The notes: a model not told the origin generated them from the sequence alone. DNA of 64,000 bases from Acanthochlamys bracteata (GCA_019914995.1 CM034134.1:4286463-4350462), one strand, 5' to 3'; positions 11,400 to 23,642 are shown, counted from the stretch's first letter. A program made the numbers and translations.

Positions 11400-13110
11400 T
11401 TAACCCAGAACAACTAGAAAAAGAATTAGACGTAAGCGTAGAAATCAGCTGAACATCATGTACCGGAATTAAGAAATTGATTAGCTACTTAAACCTTCGA
11501 GATTCTATTCCTTTCTCCAAACCAATGCCACACCTTTTTGCATTGTTCTACCTGATACAACCGCTAAACATTTTGAACTCAAACCTTTCATGATTCAACT
11601 CATACATTTTTTCCGTGGCAAGCGAATGAGGATCCCAATCTACTTTTTAGGAAGTTTTATGAAATATGTGCAACTTTGGCAATTAATTAAGTCTCAAATG
11701 AAGGAATTCGACTTTTCTTTTAATTAAAGGAGAAAGGGAAGGCGTGCTTCAATACTCTCGAGGCACAATCTATTAATACTTGGGATTAGTTGTCCTAGAA
11801 ATTCTTTCGGAAGTTCTTTCCTACAAAATCCAAGCCTTACGTAGGGAAATTCAAATTTTCCAATAGAGAGATGGTAAGTAATTTTTTGAGGCATAGAATT
11901 ATTATAAATATCTATTACAAAAATGTCCTCACAAAGATTTTGAAAAGTGGAGAATTATAGAATATTTTTGTGAGGGTATCTTACATTGGAGCAGGCAAAT
12001 TATAGATACTGCTTGTATCCTATGGATAAGACTGAAAACAAAGCATTTGAATTGTTTGAACGACTTAGTGCTAATTTTCAACATTGAGATTATATGAGAA
12101 AAAGTGGAGTAGAATGAGATAGGTTCCTCCACTAGTGTTGATGCGAGATTTGATGCTTTAAAGAAAAAGTTTGACATGATTAACAATCTCGTGTCTAAAG
12201 GTTGCAGAGGAGAGGGTTACGAAGTTTGTGTTAACATTGATCATATGACTTGTAATTGTCCTTTGAATGGCTCATATTTAGAAGTTGTTCAAGAGCAAGC
12301 CAATCAAATTAACAATTATCAAACTAGGAATGATTCTTTTTCTAATACTTATAATCCTAGTTGGAGGCATCATCCAAACATTTCATGGTCAAACGATAAG
12401 ATTTCACACAACCCAAATTCTAAACCTTGGCAAGCACAAGCATCCATTCCAATTGAGCCTAAAAAGGAATCAATCGATGAATTGTAACAACATATGAAAT
12501 TCATGATGCAAAATCAGCTTGAATTTCAAAATTCCACTAAGCAATCAATCTCCCAACTTGAAACCTCCCAACTATCTAAAAGCTTGGAACAGATGTTGGA
12601 CAGATTGCATTTCATGTTAGTGAACGTGAGAGAGGCAAATTTCCTAGTCAATTCGAACTTAATCCTAGAAATTATGAAGATGCCAAAGCTAGTATAACAC
12701 TTAGAAATGGGAAAAAGGTTGACAATAAGGTGGTAGATGTAGAAAATGAACCTCAAAAGAAAAATTCAAAAGATTTTGCATCAAGAGAACAACCTATTAC
12801 TCATTCTACCTACACTAAACCTCCACAGAGGGATATATGTGCCTAAAGCTCTTTTTCCTTGACACTTCTAAAAAGAGGATCAATAAAGGCTTTTAGGGAG
12901 ATGTTTGAAAAGTTTGAGATCAATATCCCTCTGTTAGATGCGCACTTTTCCAACGTATGCTAAATTCTTAAAATTATACACTAACAAAGGAGATTTAAAA
13001 AGCACGAGCAAATTGCTCTTTTCTGAAGGATAAGTGCAGTACTTTAAGGAAACTTGTCACCAAAATTCAAAGATCTAAGAAGTTTCACTACTCCCTATGT
13101 AAGAAAAATC
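11400..13110 (+). pseudogene. Athila-like gag (broken) of element A
   Basis: The Retrotrans_gag region is readable with frameshifts near 11680-11880, including EKGKACFNTLEAQSINTWD and KFFRKFFP. Downstream, an open stretch (12176-12484) carries a Cys-containing segment, YNPSWRHHPNISW and KPWQAQASIPIEP, typical of the Athila gag C-terminal part. A further match, EMFEKFEINIPLLDA (near 12900), lies in the linker before protease. Stops and frame changes are frequent. Intact Gag forms the virus-like particle. The region ends where a solo LTR is inserted at 13111. Confidence 0.8.
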
Positions 13111-15200
13111 TGTTAAATATCAACTCAATAGGATGCGTGAATTGAGTTATGGCAAAAGTAAATCGAAACAGTCCACTGTTCAAAAAGTAGCCACTGAACA
13201 GTTAGCTGTCAAACGACTAGAAGGTTACAGACGAGTGACTGAGCATTAACACCGAAGAGTTAACACAATATAATTGAAAAACCTAATATAAAGTGTTAAG
13301 AATTATAAACCAGTCACTATACCGAGAATTTTTACATAATTCGCACCGAGGTACTTATGTCCACGTCACTTGACACCGCAAATGATATCCACTAACGTTA
13401 AGCCAACGTACAAGCAACCGAGGTTTGGTGTTTCGCAAAACACCTCCACCTTAACCGAGTCTCCTTGCAAGGACAACTCCAATAAGCCTTCTAGACTTCG
13501 TAAAAAGTCCCTCTAGCTACAACCTTACACGCTTTCGCAATGGCCTAGCACAAACCTGCTAACCTAATCTAGTCTAGCAAACCGAGAACTCGCAAGTTCT
13601 CCAACAATCTCTCTTAAGGTTACAAGTGTTTTACAAGGTTAAGCTCAAGAGATCTTCCTAACAATAATTTCTAATCTCACGTTCAAAAAGCTTTAAGGGA
13701 TCTCACCAAAGAAAGCAAGAAGAACTAAAGCTCAAAGTAAGTACTTGGTTTAATGGTGTTCTTCTTGAATGGCAGCAAGACAATGGCTCGATTTTGTGCA
13801 CTAAAAATTGTGTGAGTTGTTATTCTTTCTGTCCTCAATGTTATAGCTATATAGATGTCTTCTCAAGATCAGATCTGCTGCAACGAGTGAATCTTCCAAC
13901 GGTTAGGAAGAACGTATGGCCAAGATCAAAGTAGAACGGTTAGTAGAGTGCTTTCTCTGTTGTTGTAGTTTGAAAATTTCACAGATTTATTTCCTAGCCT
14001 GGCCATTAGTAGCTAATGTGGATTAGGATTTAGAGTTGGGATTTCATCTGTTATGCATCAGTAACACATCATCAAAATCTCAAATGAATGGACGTTATAT
14101 GATGCTTTAAAACAATCCAATGGTCTAAATGCTTTTTAGGATTTCTACAGACATGTCATCTGAATTTTGTGGCATATTTTTTCTAGGAACAATATGATTT
14201 CTTTCTATCGAATTAATCTCTAGGATGTCCTCATCAATATGCATATAAAAATTTTATCGAAATTCACATGAATATTCAAGATATGACTATTTGAAGTAGA
14301 TTAGGTAGAAGTTGTATGCATGCTAGATTCTTTTCATCTTTGTAGATTTTTTTGTTATCTTCCAATATCCTCTCCATAAAAATTAGAAATAAATATTCTG
14401 AATATATTTTTGATTGATCTAGCCTTTTCTGAAATCAGCTGCAACTATTTTGCGATCCAAAAATAATTCAGACGCACTCATAGCTACATAGTTCAGTCTA
14501 GTTTAGAACGCATTTTGTCGGGTAATTTTGAAGATTTCTCTAGACTTCGTTAGTGGATGATATTGCTTCAAATTTGGACTGTAGATATATCCATAATTTA
14601 GATTTCAGTAGCAAAAATCGAATCTCCAAAATATGGCTCGAGCTGAGAGATATTGAATTTGCACGTTGCTGCCAGATTGGATTCATTCTGGTGCATCCAG
14701 AATAGTGCAAAACAGTGAGCTTCTTCAATTTTATAAGATTAGTTTCTTCATGTAATGAGCTGACTTTTTGAAATGTAGAAACTTCAAGAACTCTTAGTAC
14801 ATAAAAAAATCCTATCTCTAAAATGCGTCTGAGCTGAGAGATAACATTCGCTGTTTGACGTGTCAAGGTGCTATCAAGTTGATCGAGTGATGTTGGGAAG
14901 TGTGAAGAAAACTTCATAGAATTTTCCTGTCTTCGATACCTGATGGAATTTTGTCCTCTTTGTCTCCACTTACTCTGTGCCAAGCTATCTTTCAGAAGTT
15001 ATTAAGAAATCACCGTTTGGTGCAGTGAGTAGAAAGATATGTATGTTCAAAGTTTGCATGTTAGCAAAGTCTTAACATTAAGCCTTCTGCATGATTTCTG
15101 TCCAAATCTATATGCTATTCAAATCCTATGTACACATGTTCATAGTTTAGCAATAATTTTCAAATATGTATTATCATTAAAATACTTGGGATTTTCAACA
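13111..15200 (-). mobile_element. Solo LTR of a Sirevirus-type copia element
   Basis: Ends are TGTTAAATATC... and ...TTTTCAACA, i.e. TGTTGAAAA on the minus strand. On the minus strand the 3' part has 'caattcacgcatcctattgag' close to the end, the same arrangement as the LTR ends of the copia element at 35.7-45.2 kb. It splits element A between the gag/protease linker (ending near 13105) and protease (resuming near 15205 with NAKFDKALFE), so it is an insertion. Both flanks lack a clean 5-bp duplication; CTGTT occurs near each end but overlaps the terminal TG. About 2.09 kb, no coding capacity. Confidence 0.75.
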
Positions 15201-15202
15201 CC

Positions 15203-17440
15203 TGTTGAATAGGAATGCGAAGTTTGATAAGGCATTATTTGAAAATAAGTATAAATTTCATGCCTTAATCAGTTTATACTAAGCTGAGATTGGGCAAACT
15301 TTCTCCAACTTATATGACCTTGGTACTTGTTGATCGTTCAGAAAGATTCGTAATCGTATTCTTGAGGATGTATTGGTCAAAGTTGATGGATTCATCTGGC
15401 TCGCTAATTTTGTTGTCTTAGATATGGAGAAAACACCATGACCTGGAAAAAGATTACCCATTCTTTTAGGTCGATCTTTCATTGCTACTGCTGGCACTAA
15501 GATAAATGTTAAGGAAGGGACACTCATTATGACTGCTCAAGAAAAAACTGTTGACTTTAGGGTTTTTAATGAAACGAAGTTTCCTGAGAACTTAGATGAT
15601 CTGTCAGTATTGATGTTGTTGATCAACTGAAAGCAGAATATCATTCTTCAGGATAACTCTGTTAATCTAGGAGAAATTCACAATCAAGACAATTCTTACT
15701 CAAACTTGATAATGCATCAACTCAAATTTATGCTTTATGTGATTATATATCTGCTTATTCTAGATGGCCACAAAAATTTGAATCATTGCCACTTTCAAGT
15801 AATAAGCTGGTTGCATCTATTATAGAAACTCTAAAGCTTGAGTTGAAAACATTACCTAGTCATCTGTAATATGCATATCTTGCAGATCATGGAACCCTTC
15901 CTATGACATCTGAGCTAGAGACTATAGAAGATGAGAAATCAATTCGAGTATTGAGAAAGCATAAGACTGCAATTGATTGGTCTATAGCTGGCATTAAGGG
16001 AATCAACCTTGCTAGGTGTATGCATCGGATTCTATTAGAAGATGGTGTTAAACTTCATCGTGATTCTCAAAGGAGACTTAATCCCAACATGAAACAAGTA
16101 GAAAAGGCTGAGGTGTTGAAACTTCTAAATGTTGAGTTTGTTGGATATAAAGACACTTTGGTGAGCTTCTAATCAAGCAGTCTATAAGTAGCTACTGGTA
16201 GTCCACTATTTAGTCCAACATAGCTGCTATGGTAGTTATGTCCGATTCATGAAAAGTTATGTCCAGATTAATGAGTAAGTTATGTCTAGATTCATGAGGA
16301 AGTTATGTCCAGATTCACTCTAACTATCATAGGAAGTTATGTCCAGATTCATGAGGAAGAGTTATTTTGGAAAGTTAGTTATTTAGTGGACTAGCTATCA
16401 AAGGATTTTTTTTCATTTTATATATATGTCCCAAATGTGTGGAATTTGAAAGAAGCATGCAAAGAGAGAATACAAGTTGAATGCAAGCAAGAAAGCGAAG
16501 TTGTAAGCCTACATTGTAATCTCATCGCATAGTGATATTTTTTTTGTGTGACCACACCACCGTGGGGTTTTTTTTGTTTTTCCCCATTTATATTTTTGTA
16601 TTGTGTGATTGCCTTATTCATCTTTAACAATCTCAATTTGGATTGTAAGATCTTAGTGTGTGCTTTATATTTCGCTGTGCTATTTTCGTTCGTGTACACT
16701 ACCGTATTTCCAACAGAGTTATTAATCCTATCTCAGAATCAAAGTGGGTTAGTCCTGAATGTGGTGCGAAAAAAGTCTGAGGTGATAGTGCTGAAAAATG
16801 ATGGCAATGAGTTGGTTCCCACGAGATTAGTGATTGGCTGGCAGGTCTGTGTCGATTTAGAAAATTTAATACTATCACAAAGAAAGACCATTTTCCTTTA
16901 CCATTTGTTGATCAGATGCTTGAGAGATTAGCTGGCTATAGTTACTCTGGGTACAACCAAATTCCTATAACTCCCAAGGATCAAAAGAAAACCAATCTCA
17001 CTTGTCCTTATGGAACTTATCATATAGGCGCGTGCCATTTGGTTTATGTAATGCACCTGCTACTTTCCTGCATTCCATGATAGAAATTTTTTCCGACATG
17101 GTAGATAGGATTATAAAGGTTTTTATGGATGATTTTTTCAGTCTTGGATATGGTTTTGATGATTGTTTTAGATAACCTTTGTTTAGTGTTAAAAGATGGC
17201 AAGAAACTAATTTGGTTCTGAAAAATGGGAAAAATGCCACTTCATGGTTTGGAGAGGCATTGTGCTTAGACACATTATCTCTCAAAAGGGTATAGAGGTG
17301 GACATGGCTAGATTGATAAACTTTGAAATCTTGCACTGTCAACCAATGTGAAAGAAGCGAGGTCTTTCTTGAGATATGCTAGTTTTTATAGGAGATTTAT
17401 CCAAGATTTTTTCAAACAATACTCCTATAGGAATGACTCC
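15203..17440 (+). pseudogene. Athila-like protease and reverse transcriptase (broken) of element A
   Basis: Protease remains include NAKFDKALFE, LEDVLVKVDGFIW and ILLGRSFIATAGTKINVKEG (15210-15520), the aspartic-protease-containing region of Athila pol. RT begins at about 15900 with SIRVLRKHKTAIDW and MHRILLEDGVKLH, then RRLNPNMKQVEKAEVLKLL. It is split by the solo LTR 16139-16715 and resumes with ESKWV, FGLCNAPATF (near 17040) and the catalytic VFMDDF (near 17120). RNase H is only started ([22 protein letters not shown], to about 17410) before a deletion joins it to the integrase C-terminus. Many stops. Confidence 0.85.
16139..16715 (+). mobile_element. Solo LTR of a copia element with perfect target duplication
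   Basis: The 577-bp sequence begins TGTTGGATATAAAG and ends GTATTTCCAACA, with terminal inverted repeats TGTTGGA/TCCAACA. It is flanked on both sides by the 5-bp repeat GAGTT (16134-16138 and 16716-16720). Its removal rejoins the RT reading of element A (LLNVEL to NPISESKWV). Inside are three direct copies of an 'agttatgtccagattcatgag' motif (16250-16350) and a TATA-like stretch at 16418-16428, which suggests plus orientation. It is what remains after LTR-LTR recombination. Confidence 0.93.
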
Positions 17441-17908
17441 CTATCATTTGGAGTACGGAAAAGCTTGTCACCTCCTTGTTGAGTTACAACATAAAGCTTA
17501 CTAGGATTAAGAAAGTCAACTTTGATCTTCAAAATGCTAGAAGTTAGAAAATTGCAATTGAATGAACTAGAAGAAATTAGAAATGAGGCATATGACAATG
17601 CTAAGATTTATAAAGATAGAACCAAAGCATTGCATCATAGGGCATTATTAAGAAAATCTTTTGAATGTGGGCAAAAGATCTTGTTATATAATTCTATATT
17701 AAAGCTATTTCATGATAAGCTTAAATCTATATGGTATGGACCTTATGAGGTTGTTGAAGTTATTCCTCATGGAGCTGTGGAGATTAGGGATCTACAATCT
17801 GAAATGCAATTCAAAGTTGATGGCCATCATTTGAACCCATATCAAGAAACTAATTTCTATATAAATGACGAAGCAACCTTTAAGTTATTAGATCCCATTT
17901 ATCTCTAG
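17430..17908 (+). pseudogene. Integrase C-terminal region of element A
   Basis: The sequence resumes with [16 protein letters not shown], the block after the integrase core, so the RNase H end and the catalytic integrase core are deleted. An open stretch from 17522 ends at the natural pol stop (17906-17908), with [24 protein letters not shown] and LKSIWYGPYEVVEVIPHGAVEI, the GPF/Y-type C-terminal module. The same protein block, about 70 percent alike by eye, occurs in element B on the minus strand, so A and B are close relatives. Confidence 0.85.
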
Positions 17909-17960
17909 AAAATGCTTCCGTCTAGCTGAAAATGTTAAACTTAGTGGTTCTTGGGAGGCA

Positions 17961-18915
17961 TGATGTAGACAAAAATAACTAAAAAAACTCAGTAATTCTA
18001 TCCTAATTTATTCCGCAAATGCACCATTGTCGTCTACCGTATAGCAAAAAAAGAGTTTGTTCCACAGAGATTGTTATTAACTCTCATTCAACTAAACTAC
18101 CAAAAGCTGTATTTTTGTGAATTCTGAAAAGTATGCAAAAGCTAAAAATAAAAAAAAATACAGATCGAGAAATTAGATATGCAATTAACTGGAGTTTTGA
18201 AACTAATGCCTCTAATTTAATTCTTAAATAAATATGATAATAGATTATTATGATTGTGAAGACTTTGTATCTAACACTTTAGTTCAGTTCTTATGTACGA
18301 TTTCAAATTATGACTTTAACTTTGATCCAATGTAAAATCACCTATCGCTAGTGATATTATAACTCGTTGTTTAAAAATTACTAACTATGCATTAGGTCCT
18401 GCTAAATAATAAATCATATTATTGTATTCACTTTGGTTCAATAAATACTAACTACAGTTATTAATTCTATAATTCGTAAATTATGCTCCGATTGGTCCTC
18501 GTAAACACAATTAATAAAATGATATAGATATCAAACTCAATGCTGATCATGCATGCAAATTTAACATCTAAACATCCTTTCAAACAAGAATTCATAACTC
18601 ACACAAAATCAACAATCCATGTATCACATAATATTCAAAAATCAAATCAAATTTATTAGGATTTCATCCTAACTCTAGTTGTAGAGAATTTATCCACTCA
18701 TATTAATATTACACAATAAAATTGTATGAAAAATAAAACATGAGATAAGAAAAACAAATCTGAATTTTAATCTCCAACAGCGGCGTCGAGTCCGTCCAGA
18801 TCTGTTCCAGATTTGCCTCTATTTCGAATTCCTCTCTTACTTGAATCTTTCTCTCGTATTTCTAGAGCTGTTTTCCCCACGTCGGCGGCTCAACTGAACC
18901 TCGCATTCAAAGGAT
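17961..18915 (-). repeat. Truncated 3' LTR of element B
   Basis: It begins (plus view) TGATGTAGACAAAAATAAC and matches the 5' LTR at 22407 onward for about 950 bp with scattered differences, up to GTTTTCCCCAC. After about 18915 the match ends; the remaining roughly 290 bp of the LTR, including the expected ...CTTATCA end, is absent and unrelated sequence follows. Confidence 0.85.
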
Positions 18916-19977
18916 ATATATACAACATACTAGAAGACAGTGTAGAATTCAATGTCTATGAGTTCGTTTAGACATCATCTCTCCACTGCTCTTATAATTT
19001 TTATAAATTTTCAAGTTATTTCAAATGTTGTAATGAATAAGTTAGTCGTCGAAATACAAAGTCATCAAGAGTATGTTGAACTTCAAGAAGAATAAGGTAT
19101 ACTCAAGCATTGGCCCAAATTTGCAGCTCTTTTATTTTTATTTAATTGCTCTTTCTTTACCAATGCACTTTACAATGTATACTCGAGTTTTTTTTATTTT
19201 CAATGCTCTTTATTTACCCTTGTGCTTTTCAAAGACTCCTTATAACTTTGTATCTCAACTATCCATATGAATTGAAAACAAAACGAGACAACACAAAAAA
19301 ATACTAAGATCAGCTCTAACTCTCACATTGCATGGTGATAGATATCATCACTCGCTTTAGACTATGAAATCAAAATCCTCTATAAAGTGTATTCAATTGC
19401 ATTATCTAGAATGACAAGATTTTATCAACTCAATTTATATTCAACAAAACTTACAAGAAGAAAATATGCTTAGTTAATAAGAATATTATACTAACAAATT
19501 CAATAATAAATTTAGTCTCAAAAAGTCATGCTAGAAACAGAGTTCAAATTCATCATTGAAAGTGGAAGAAGGGCTAGCATTTAATATATTTATCACTTCA
19601 TAAGTATTAAAAATTTTTCTTTTTTTTTTTAGTTTTTTAAATCTCCCTCCAAGCTAAAATCAAGCATTGTCCTCAATGGTGAAGATATTGATACAAAAAG
19701 CCATTCAAGAAAATAAAACTTGAGTTGAATAGAAACTCCCCTAGTTTGTCGCATGTTGTACTTTTCTTAAGCTGCCCATTCCTTTTATTATGAGTTGAAA
19801 CCTTGAGTTCCTCCTTATATTCCAGCAATTATTGCCTTGACCCTACAAAAGCAACCAAAAGTTAAATTTAAAAAAAATCGAATTCCTACAAAATTCATAC
19901 TCTACTAAAGAGAAAGATGCTTGGGTTGCCTCCAAAGAAACGCTAAGTTTAACGTTTTCAGCCGGACGACGAGTTTG
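18916..19977 (-). other. 3' non-coding internal region of element B
   Basis: This lies between the pol stop and the broken 3' LTR. On the minus strand it contains the usual Athila post-pol sequence (GCTGAAAACGTTAAACTTAGC, near 19940-19965) and 'gaggacaatgcttgattttagcttggagggag' (19635-19675), followed by a poly-A-like run, a candidate polypurine tract. No env-like frame is recognisable. Confidence 0.55.
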
Positions 19978-20935
19978 TCAACTAGGATCGCATAGTTGAA
20001 GAATTGGTTTAGTTTGGATTGTGAAGGTGGCCTCCAAGTATGGCTTCAAGCGATGCCCATTGACCGTAAATTGCGCTCCAGATTTGAAGTCTTTGATTTC
20101 TAAATTGCGCTCCGTAATAGCTGCATGTGGAAAGACTTCAACTAGCTCATCAGGTCCGTGCCATTTTGATTTCAGCTTTCCTGGAAAGAGTTTCAAGCGT
20201 GAGTTAAACAATAACACTTACATACCTGGATTAAACTACTTTCGCTGAATTGATTTGTCATGGTAGAATTTTGTGTATTCCTTGTAAATCTTTGCATTCT
20301 CATAAGCCCCATTGCGAATTTCTTCTAACTCATTGAGTTGCAACTTTCTTTCATTCCCTACATCCTTTATGTCAAAATTTAGCTTCTTTATAGCCCAATA
20401 TGCATCGTGTTCAAGTTCCATAGGTAAATGACATGCTTTACCAATAACAATACGATATAGACTCATCCCTATTGCTGCTTTATATGCTGTCCTATAAGCC
20501 AATAAAGCGTCATTACGTTTTATTGCCCAATCTTTTCTTGTAGTGTTAACGGTTTTTTCAAAAATATTCTTGATTTCTCTATTGCTAATCTCTACTTGTC
20601 CTGATGTTTGAGGGTGATATGGAGTGGCTACCTTATGAGTTATGCCATATTTTCTTAACAAAGCATCAAAAGGTTTATTGTAAAAATGTTTACCACCATC
20701 ACTAATGATTGCTTTAGGGGTTCCAAATCTAATAAAAATCATATTTTTCAGAAATTTTAGGACAATCTTATGATCATTAGTTTTTGTAGCTTGAGCCTTT
20801 ACTCATTTAGATGCATAATCAACAGCAATAAGAATATAAGAATATCCGAAGGAGGACGGAAATGGACCCATGAAGTCTATACCTCAAACATCAATGGCAT
20901 TTGTCCTCCTAAATAAGATCTGGTCAGCTCCTATT
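19978..20935 (-). pseudogene. Integrase of Athila-like element B (nearly open)
   Basis: Minus-strand reading shows all three catalytic positions: Asp in GIDFMGPFPSSFGYSYILIA (near 20850), Asp in [12 protein letters not shown] (near 20690) and Glu in [14 protein letters not shown] (near 20600). A long open stretch (20742-20236, 168 codons) covers the core and the following [22 protein letters not shown] block. A stop then separates the C-terminal module (20217-19978, [23 protein letters not shown]). A Trp just before GIDFMGP is now TGA. The protein would join retroelement DNA to the chromosome; here it is broken by at least two stops. Confidence 0.88.
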
Positions 20936-22330
20936 TTTCATCACCTGCAACTATACTTTTATTAGAAACATCAATTTTATTGTCATAAATAATAAGCTTA
21001 CCTGATCTTAAATGGATGGCTTTTGCTTGTTCATTATTTCGTGGATTGATATTAGGTTGATTAGGAAACTTACCAGGCTCTTTTGACTCAAGCTTTAGCA
21101 ATTTTACCATCTCAGCTTCAAGCTTTTGTTGACCAATTCCTAACTGTCTTACCAAATCTTCCAATGAAGTCGATGGCTTTGGTTGAGGTGGAGGTTAGTA
21201 TTGTTGATTGCTCTAAGAAAAGTTCGGGTGATTCCTCCATCTAGGATTGTAGGTGTTTGAATATAGATCATGTCTAGGATGTCAATTATAGGAACTTACC
21301 ATATTTGCTTGTTCATGTACAAACTCAGAAAATTTTACTCCTTGTGGACAATGTATAGTAGAATGACCAGATAAATCATAAATGCTACATACCTATTGTG
21401 TTGAGAGTTTTCTATTCATAGCCACCAAAGCATCAAATTTGTTAGCAATAGCATTCACCTGCCTTTGGAAGCATAATCGTTAGTACCACTCACCTCATAA
21501 ATTTCAGCTTGTCTTCCTCGTGTATCCATACGTTGCATCCCAACAGCTAGATTTTCAATAGTATTTGACATTCAGCTGGTGTCTTATTCTGAATAGATCC
21601 ACCTACGTAATTGTTCACTGCAGTCTTACTAAAAATGGTTAGTGCCTTATAACATATAAGCATCAAAACTAGAATAGGCAAACCATGGCATGGTGAGGAC
21701 ATTGAATTAACAAGTTATTAAATCATTCCCACGCCTCAGAAAATGACTCATCAGATTGTTGAATAAATTGCATGATTTTATCTCTTAATGCATAGTTTTC
21801 TGAGTTCAAAAGAATTTCTCTAAAAACTTATTTTGAATTTCAGTCCAAGTAGTAAGTGAACCAAGTCTAAGTGATTGTAACCATACCTTTGCTCTATCTT
21901 TTAAAGTGCAGGAAAAAATTTTCGTTTAAAGGTGTTCCTCAATAACCCTATCTAGCAGGCATGTTACAAACCATATTGAAAATTTCTCGAATATGAGCTA
22001 AAGGGTCCTCATTGTTCAAAGCATGAAAAGAAAGCATCATATTAAAATGAATAGTTTTCAACTCATAATTCTATCGGCATCAAGGAGAACTATACTAGAC
22101 CGAGATACAAAAATTGTGAGAATATCAAGATCTCACATTGTTTCACTCGGTGCAACAACTATCTCTTCAATTCTAATATTCAAGTGATTTCTACGCTCAC
22201 GTTTAATTCTCCTGACCTCTCTCTCAAGCTCAGGAATAAATTCAAGTGAAGATTGACTATAAGAGCGAGTGATCATGCAATGATGCAACTATAGTGAAAA
22301 TCAAACTAATATGCTCTAAGCTAAATGCAA
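20931..22330 (-). pseudogene. Gag of Athila-like element B (broken)
   Basis: From the minus strand: LEFIPELEREVRRIKRERR near the start (22240), the Retrotrans_gag core with LKDRAKVWLQSLRLGSLTTWTE and FLEKFF (21790-21900), and SDESF followed by a damaged segment. A zinc-binding-like region lies near 21350. The C-terminal open stretch is 21164-20931: MEDLVRQLGIGQQKLEAEM, then NNEQAKAIHLRSGK, a typical gag/pol border motif. Several frameshifts occur. Protease and RT should follow but the next homologous sequence is integrase. Confidence 0.8.
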
Positions 22331-22380
22331 AATATCAATGAATCTAAATAAAACTAGATTGAATCAAAGTCAAACAAAAC

Positions 22381-22400
22381 AATCCGCAGTCACGACGCCA
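22381..22400 (-). other. Primer-binding site of element B
   Basis: The minus strand reads TGGCGTCGTGACTGCGGATT, six bases inside the LTR end. It is a mutated form of the TGGCGCC...GGGGAC-type site used by Athila/Tat elements, also seen at 32596-32616. Confidence 0.75.
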
Positions 22401-22406
22401 AACTCT

Positions 22407-23637
22407 TGATGTAGACAAAACCAACTAAAAAAAACTTAGTGATTCTATACTAGTCTATCCTGCAAGTGCACGGTTGTCGTCTACCGTATAGCAAAAATGA
22501 GTTTGTTCCATAGAGATTGTTGCTAATTCTAATTCAACTAAACTATCAAAAGCTGTATTTTTGTGAATTCTGAAAAGTATACGAAAGCTAAAAATAAAGG
22601 AAAAATACAGATCGAGAAATTAGATTTACAAATAACTGAAGTTTTGGAATCTACCGCTAATGCCTATAATTTAATTCTTAAATAAATATGATAATAGATT
22701 ATGATAATTGTGAAGATTTTGTACCTAACACTTTGATCCAGTTTTTAGGTACGATTTCTAATTATGACTTTAACTTTGATCCAGTGTAAAATCACGTATT
22801 GCTAGTGATATTCTAACTCGTTATTTAGAAATTACTAACGATGCATTAGGTCCTCCGAAATTATAAATTATGTAGTTGCATTCACTTTGGTCCAATAAAT
22901 ACTAACTACGTTTATTAATCCTATAATTCGGAAATTATGCTCCGATTCGTCCTCGCAAACATAATTAATAAAATAATATAGATATCAAACTCAATGCTGA
23001 TCATGCATGTAAATTTAACATCTAAACATCCTTTCAAACAAGAATTCATAATTCACACAAAATCAACAATCCATATATCACATAATAGTCAAGAATCAAA
23101 TCAAATTTATTAGGGTTTCATCCTAACTCTAGTTCTAGAGAATTTAGCCACTCATATTAGTATTACATATAATAAAGTTGTATGAAAAATAAAACATGAG
23201 ACAAGATAAACAAATCTGAATTTTAATCTCCAACGGCGGCGTCGAGTCCGTCCAGATCTGTTCCAGATTTGCCTCTATTTCAACTCCCTCTCTTCCTTGA
23301 ATCTTTCTCTTGTATTTCTAGAGCTGTTTTCCCCACAACGGTGGCTCAATGAAAAAAATCCCTCTCCTCCTTTAGTTCATGCCCTAGCTCCTCTTATTTC
23401 TTTTTTCTTTAATTCTTTCCTTGTGGGCCTTCTTATCTCATAAGCCCATCTTCTCCTTATTGGCTCAATGATATTTCTTTGATTTTTTTTTCTTCTTTAC
23501 CTACATAGAATGTACAATTTGGCTTAATAAGCATATAGTTGATGTCAATTAATTCAATTTAGCTCACAATAATCATAAAAATATCATTTATATTATAATA
23601 ATATTACATTAAAATGTATGCAATTGTATACTTATCA
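22407..23637 (-). repeat. 5' LTR of element B
   Basis: In the minus orientation it starts TGATAAGTATACAATTGCA and ends GTTTTGTCTACATCA, 1231 bp. It is about 90 percent like the partial copy at 17961-18915 by eye. The ends TG/CA, the adjacent primer-binding site and the flanking 5-bp repeat define it well. Confidence 0.9.
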
Positions 23638-23642
23638 AGGTA

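Larger units (their letters stand above)
9752..17960 (+). mobile_element. Athila-like Ty3/gypsy element A, 5' portion to end of pol
   Basis: The order is 5' LTR (9752-11201), degenerate primer-binding site, gag, protease, RT, then a jump to the integrase C-terminus at about 17430-17908. It is interrupted by two solo LTRs (13111-15200, 16139-16715). At 17960 it is cut by minus-strand element B, and its 3' sequence appears to resume at 23643: the typical post-pol stretch reads GGGAGGCA before B and 'gctcaagcttt' after it. No 3' LTR of A was found. Confidence 0.85.
17961..23637 (-). mobile_element. Athila-like element B, nested in element A
   Basis: The 5' LTR is at 22407-23637, with a primer-binding site at 22381-22400, gag at about 20930-22330, integrase at 19978-20935 and a partial 3' LTR at 17961-18915, all on the minus strand. 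The flanks are AGGCA (17956-17960) and AGGTA (23638-23642), a 5-bp target duplication with one change. Protease and RT are absent because gag runs straight into integrase near 20930. The element cannot move by itself. Confidence 0.88.
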
